Shown in pieces: positions 5,543 through 7,746 of a stretch of DNA of 7,746 nt. Under the pieces are notes generated by a model, which searched no databases, was not told where the DNA came from, and saw nothing but the letters and a program-made list of their open reading frames with translations. This DNA is from Acidimicrobiaceae bacterium (GTDB lineage Bacteria > Actinomycetota > Acidimicrobiia > Acidimicrobiales > RAAP-2). The position numbers were made by a program, and so were the translations under genes. The DNA lies in assembly GCA_003164275.1 (NCBI GenBank), contig PLSY01000394.1, positions 1 to 7,746 on the forward strand, written 5' to 3'. Every line of letters begins with the position of its first letter. Within the stretch, counting starts at the first letter, position 1.

Positions 5543-6523
5543 CATGGTGTGCCATCAGGAACGAGTGTTCTCGTGGAACCCGGCTTCACCGGCGAAGTCC
5601 TGGATGCGCTACCCGACGCCACGGCGATCCTCGACCGCAAGGGATCCATCGTCGCCGTGAACAAGGCCTGGCGGATGTTCTCGCTCGACAACGGTGGCAG
5701 TCCCGAATCCACCGGAGTGGGTGTCAACTACCTGGACGTCTGTGCCCGGGCAGCAGACACCGGCTGTGCGGATGCGGGGGAGGTATTGACCGGTCTGCAG
5801 TCCGTGCTCTCTGGCGAGACCGTCGAGAGCGATCGGGAGTACCCGTGCCCGTCACCGAGCGCCGACCGGTGGTTCAGCTCTCGAATCACCCCCATCAGGG
5901 GATCAATCGGTGGGGCGCTGGTCTCTCATGTGAACATCAGTCGAAGGATTCGATCCGAGCAGGATCTGACCCATCGAGCATCCCACGATCCGCTCACGGG
6001 GCTCGGCAATCGCGTGCTGTTCGCCGAAGTGCTTGGACGGGCCTTGGGGACGCAGGGGGGCCGGAGGTCGAAGGCGGATGTGGGTGTGCTGTACATCGAC
6101 CTCGATGGTTTCAAATCGATCAACGACACGTTCGGCCACGATGCCGGAGACGAGGTCCTCCTCAACTCGGCTCACAGGATGCGTTCCCAGTTGCGTCCAC
6201 AAGATTCCGTTGCCCGACTCGGAGGCGATGAGTTCGGCATCTGTGCGCAGCGAATCACGGTCGAAGGATTGGCGGAACTCGCCCTACGCCTGGGAGCTGT
6301 CCTGGACGAGCCACATCTGATCCACGGCGAGGAGGTCGTAGTGGGCGGGAGCGTCGGTCTCCACATCGCCGCTGCAGGAGAATCAGTCAGTGAGGCCATT
6401 CGCTGCGCGGACCAGGCCATGTACGCCGTGAAGGCGTCCCACCGCGACACGGGGACGGCCCGTTCGCAAAAGCAGAACCCCGGCTCGAGATCGTTCGACG
6501 AACTCGGACGGGACAAGACGTAG
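5522..6523 (+). CDS. PAS-GGDEF diguanylate cyclase
   Basis: 333 residues from TTG 5522, the first start after an in-frame TGA. GTG 5573 (residue 18) is an alternative, with AGGA at 5557-5560 and a candidate promoter just before it. The enzyme joins two GTP into c-di-GMP. Residues ~25-140 form a PAS sensor domain: LDALPDATAILDRKGSIVAV, NKAW, VGVNYLDVC, EYPCPSPSADRWF and VSHVNISRR. A short linker leads to the GGDEF domain (~150-310): HDPLTGLGNR, YIDLDGFKSIND with metal-binding Asp193, FGHDAGD and the signature RLGGDEFG at 232-239. RPQD at 225-228, five residues before GGDEF, is the product-inhibition I-site, so feedback control is expected. There is no EAL or HD-GYP domain and no membrane segment, so it should be a soluble cyclase switched by its PAS input, whose ligand is unknown. 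The 25-residue tail is Ser/Arg-rich. The frame stays coding-like after the TAG stop. Confidence 0.93.
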   Translation: MGKYADDHGVPSGTSVLVEPGFTGEVLDALPDATAILDRKGSIVAVNKAWRMFSLDNGGSPESTGVGVNYLDVCARAADTGCADAGEVLTGLQSVLSGETVESDREYPCPSPSADRWFSSRITPIRGSIGGALVSHVNISRRIRSEQDLTHRASHDPLTGLGNRVLFAEVLGRALGTQGGRRSKADVGVLYIDLDGFKSINDTFGHDAGDEVLLNSAHRMRSQLRPQDSVARLGGDEFGICAQRITVEGLAELALRLGAVLDEPHLIHGEEVVVGGSVGLHIAAAGESVSEAIRCADQAMYAVKASHRDTGTARSQKQNPGSRSFDELGRDKT

Positions 6524-6679
6524 GTCAGCGAGCGCGACGGGACGTCGGACGCGATCGAAACGGCCGAGGACTACGTCGGCAGCGAGTTGCTCAGAGCGCT
6601 TTCTCTGCGTCCAAGATCAAAATTCCAACCCGAACTCGTATCGAGGGACGTGGAGAGGGCCCTCAACTGGTTGAGCTGA
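6524..6679 (+). other. Coding-like continuation of the GGDEF frame beyond an amber stop
   Basis: Directly after the TAG at 6521-6523 the same frame stays open for 51 codons to TGA 6677-6679. Of the first 23 codons, 22 end in G or C, and 39 of all 51 do, which is as biased as the genes here. The text is protein-like: DAIETAEDYVGSELLRALSL and then QPELVSRDVERALNWLS, an acidic, helix-forming tail. No start codon with a ribosome binding site is placed to make it a separate gene. Readings: an original C-terminus cut off by a recent stop mutation, occasional stop read-through, or a sequence error at the TAG. Confidence 0.4.
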
Positions 6680-6703
6680 GTCCGGCTCGAAACCCGAAGT
6701 TCC

Positions 6704-6731
6704 GGATGACGACCCGATCCCACCGTCATCC
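6704..6731 (+). repeat. 8-base inverted repeat, first hairpin before the CHAP gene
   Basis: GGATGACG (6704-6711) pairs perfectly with CGTCATCC (6724-6731) around a 12-base loop. There is no T-tract downstream, so it is not a standard terminator; a protein-binding site or RNA leader element is possible. Confidence 0.4.
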
Positions 6732-6771
6732 ATCGGGGGGCTGACGCTCCGACCGGCGCCCTCTGAGCGGA

Positions 6772-6789
6772 GTGGGCATCCCTGCCCAC
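6772..6789 (+). repeat. 7-base inverted repeat, second hairpin before the CHAP gene
   Basis: GTGGGCA (6772-6778) and TGCCCAC (6783-6789) form a perfect 7-base-pair stem with a TCCC tetraloop, 61 bases before the ATG at 6851. The following bases are CTCACTGC, so no T-tract. It could end the transcript coming from the GGDEF gene without a T-tract, or act in the leader. Confidence 0.45.
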
Positions 6790-6850
6790 CTCACTGCTAC
6801 CGTCATGCAACTGGCGCTTGCGGAGTCGCCAACAGATTGGAGGGGCGCTG

Positions 6851-7746
6851 ATGCAGCCCTGGATGCGTGGATCCCAAGGTTCAGGGCGGAAGCGTCGCGT
6901 GGCGATCCGGCTGGGGCTCGCCAGCGGAGTGCTCGTCACACTTCTACCGATTGCATCGGTGGCAGGTATCGTCGCAACCTCGTCTCCGGCCGGGGCGGTC
7001 GAGATCTCAACGCCGGCATGTGGCTCGGTCGAATTCCCGACGGGTGCTACCGGTTCATGGGTAATCCCGGCCACTGGAGTCGACGTCTACAGCAATGGAA
7101 CCTCGGACGAGGGTACGGGCTATGACTGCTCGTCAGCCACGTCAACCGTCAACGGCAAAGTTGCCGGAGAAGAGTGGCAGTGCGTCGAATTCATCAACCG
7201 CCTGTACCTCTCGAACGGATGGATCAGTTCGAATTGGGCCGGGAACGCCGGCCCTGAGTTCTATGACGATGCGCCTTCAAACCTGAGCAAGCAGGGGAAC
7301 GGATCCGTCTCGTACCTCGGCCCAGGCGATGTCGTGGTGATCAATGTGTATTACAACGGATCGCTGGACGGTGGACATGCCCTCGTGGTCAACGATGCAT
7401 CGAATGTCGCCAACGGCGCGGTGAATCTCGTCAGCCAAAACAGTGGCTACACATCCAACTCCGAGCCCGTCGTCGCCGGGACGCTCAGCGGGGGTTCCGT
7501 ATCAGTTGGTGGCGGCGGAGACGGCTATAGCTATTCGACGATCGGGGTGGTCCATGCGCCCAGCGGTGGTTCTTCAGGTGGCGGAAGCGTCCAGAGTGCC
7601 AACCTCCTCCATGACGGGTCGGCAGAGAACTCGTCAGCGGGTTGGCAGGTCGGTCCGGGAACCGGCTTCGCCCGCTACGAAGGCGGCAACGGCGCCCCGG
7701 CGATCGCTCACGATGGCAGCGCCTACCTTGCCTTCAACGGGAACGC
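6851..7746 (+). CDS. Exported CHAP-domain peptidoglycan amidase/endopeptidase (3' partial)
   Basis: 298 codons are visible and the frame is open at the right edge. ATG 6851 is preceded by GGAGGGG at 6839-6845, 5 bases away. Residues 11-20 are basic (GRKRRVAIR), 21-43 hydrophobic, and a signal peptidase site is likely after AGA near residue 49. There is no good twin-arginine motif. The CHAP domain spans ~75-235: WQCVEFINRLYLSNGW with the nucleophile Cys111, GPGDVVVINV, GGHALVVND with His176, and VNLVSQNSG, where Asn197 is the likely third polar residue. CHAP enzymes cleave amide bonds in peptidoglycan, as N-acetylmuramoyl-L-alanine amidases or peptide endopeptidases; which applies cannot be told. 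A Gly/Ser linker (~238-247) leads to NLLHDGSAENSSAGW and GSAYLAFNGN, the start of a jelly-roll carbohydrate-binding-like domain cut by the window. Cys57 and Cys93 may form a disulfide. Confidence 0.88.
   Translation, partial: MQPWMRGSQGSGRKRRVAIRLGLASGVLVTLLPIASVAGIVATSSPAGAVEISTPACGSVEFPTGATGSWVIPATGVDVYSNGTSDEGTGYDCSSATSTVNGKVAGEEWQCVEFINRLYLSNGWISSNWAGNAGPEFYDDAPSNLSKQGNGSVSYLGPGDVVVINVYYNGSLDGGHALVVNDASNVANGAVNLVSQNSGYTSNSEPVVAGTLSGGSVSVGGGGDGYSYSTIGVVHAPSGGSSGGGSVQSANLLHDGSAENSSAGWQVGPGTGFARYEGGNGAPAIAHDGSAYLAFNGN

Larger units (their letters stand above)
6680..6850 (+). other. Leader region of the CHAP gene
   Basis: This 171-base spacer has no coding-like frame. It holds two clean inverted repeats (6704-6731 and 6772-6789, listed separately) and ends in a strong ribosome binding site, GGAGGGG at 6839-6845. 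No -35/-10 pair stands out. I compared it by eye with the c-di-AMP (ydaO) and c-di-GMP riboswitch cores and saw neither. Confidence 0.4.

Noticed and set aside
6680..6850. c-di-AMP (ydaO) or c-di-GMP riboswitch before the CHAP gene
   Set aside because: Considered because autolysin genes in actinobacteria often carry one, but the conserved core segments I know are not visible; only two simple hairpins are.
6851..6998. Twin-arginine export signal on the CHAP protein
   Set aside because: GRKRRVAIRLG is basic, but the S/T-R-R-x-F-L-K pattern is missing, so ordinary Sec export is the better reading.
6571..7074. Minus-strand frame of 167 codons opposite the CHAP gene start
   Set aside because: The + strand here encodes a signal peptide and CHAP domain with a strong ribosome binding site, so the minus frame is a shadow.
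6772..7125. A + strand frame of 117 codons overlapping the CHAP start
   Set aside because: It lies in a different frame from the CHAP gene, has no ribosome binding site at its start, and its codon bias is poor.

Overview
The window reads as a high-GC actinobacterial chromosome segment, most likely from class Acidimicrobiia. Evidence: strongly G/C-biased third codon positions, Thr/Pro-rich exported proteins, GTG/TTG starts, and two proteins that open with a GWW-x-A-x-D-x-x-WYP-x-EQHP module that I recall as common in that class. The lineage is an inference from recall, not a search. Every gene I can support is on the + strand, and no tRNA, rRNA, CRISPR array, transposase or T-tailed terminator is visible.

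Layout. 1-824: the 3' end of an unrecognised protein, then a lipoprotein whose GTG start follows one base after the previous stop. 825-1157: non-coding, with a 33-codon remnant. 1158-3072: an overlapping pair, a zinc-ribbon membrane protein with a Thr-rich linker and a bacterial SH3-like domain, then a membrane-anchored alpha/beta hydrolase with a complete Ser-Asp-His triad. 3073-3500: mostly unassigned, with two weak small ORFs joined by an ATGA overlap. 3501-5032: two relatives sharing the GWW/WYP N-terminal module. The first has a DUF4190-like membrane hairpin and a Gly-x-x repeat tail; the second has a CxxC/CxxC zinc ribbon and a TM2-like membrane part. 5033-5521: a long gap with one gene remnant. 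5522-6523: a PAS-GGDEF diguanylate cyclase with an intact active site and inhibitory site. Its frame stays coding-like for 51 codons beyond an amber stop. 6851-7746: a strong CHAP-domain cell-wall amidase/peptidase gene that runs off the right edge.

How the parts may fit. Lipoprotein, SH3 protein, anchored hydrolase, membrane-hairpin proteins and exported CHAP enzyme all point to the cell envelope, and several place a sensor or enzyme domain outside the membrane on a flexible linker. The GGDEF protein is the only clear signalling gene. Whether c-di-GMP controls the neighbouring envelope genes is a hypothesis; no known c-di-GMP or c-di-AMP riboswitch was recognised. The most unusual signals are the coding-like tract after the GGDEF amber stop, the Gly-x-x tail with a 45-base internal duplication, and the possible small-protein pair at 3150-3412.
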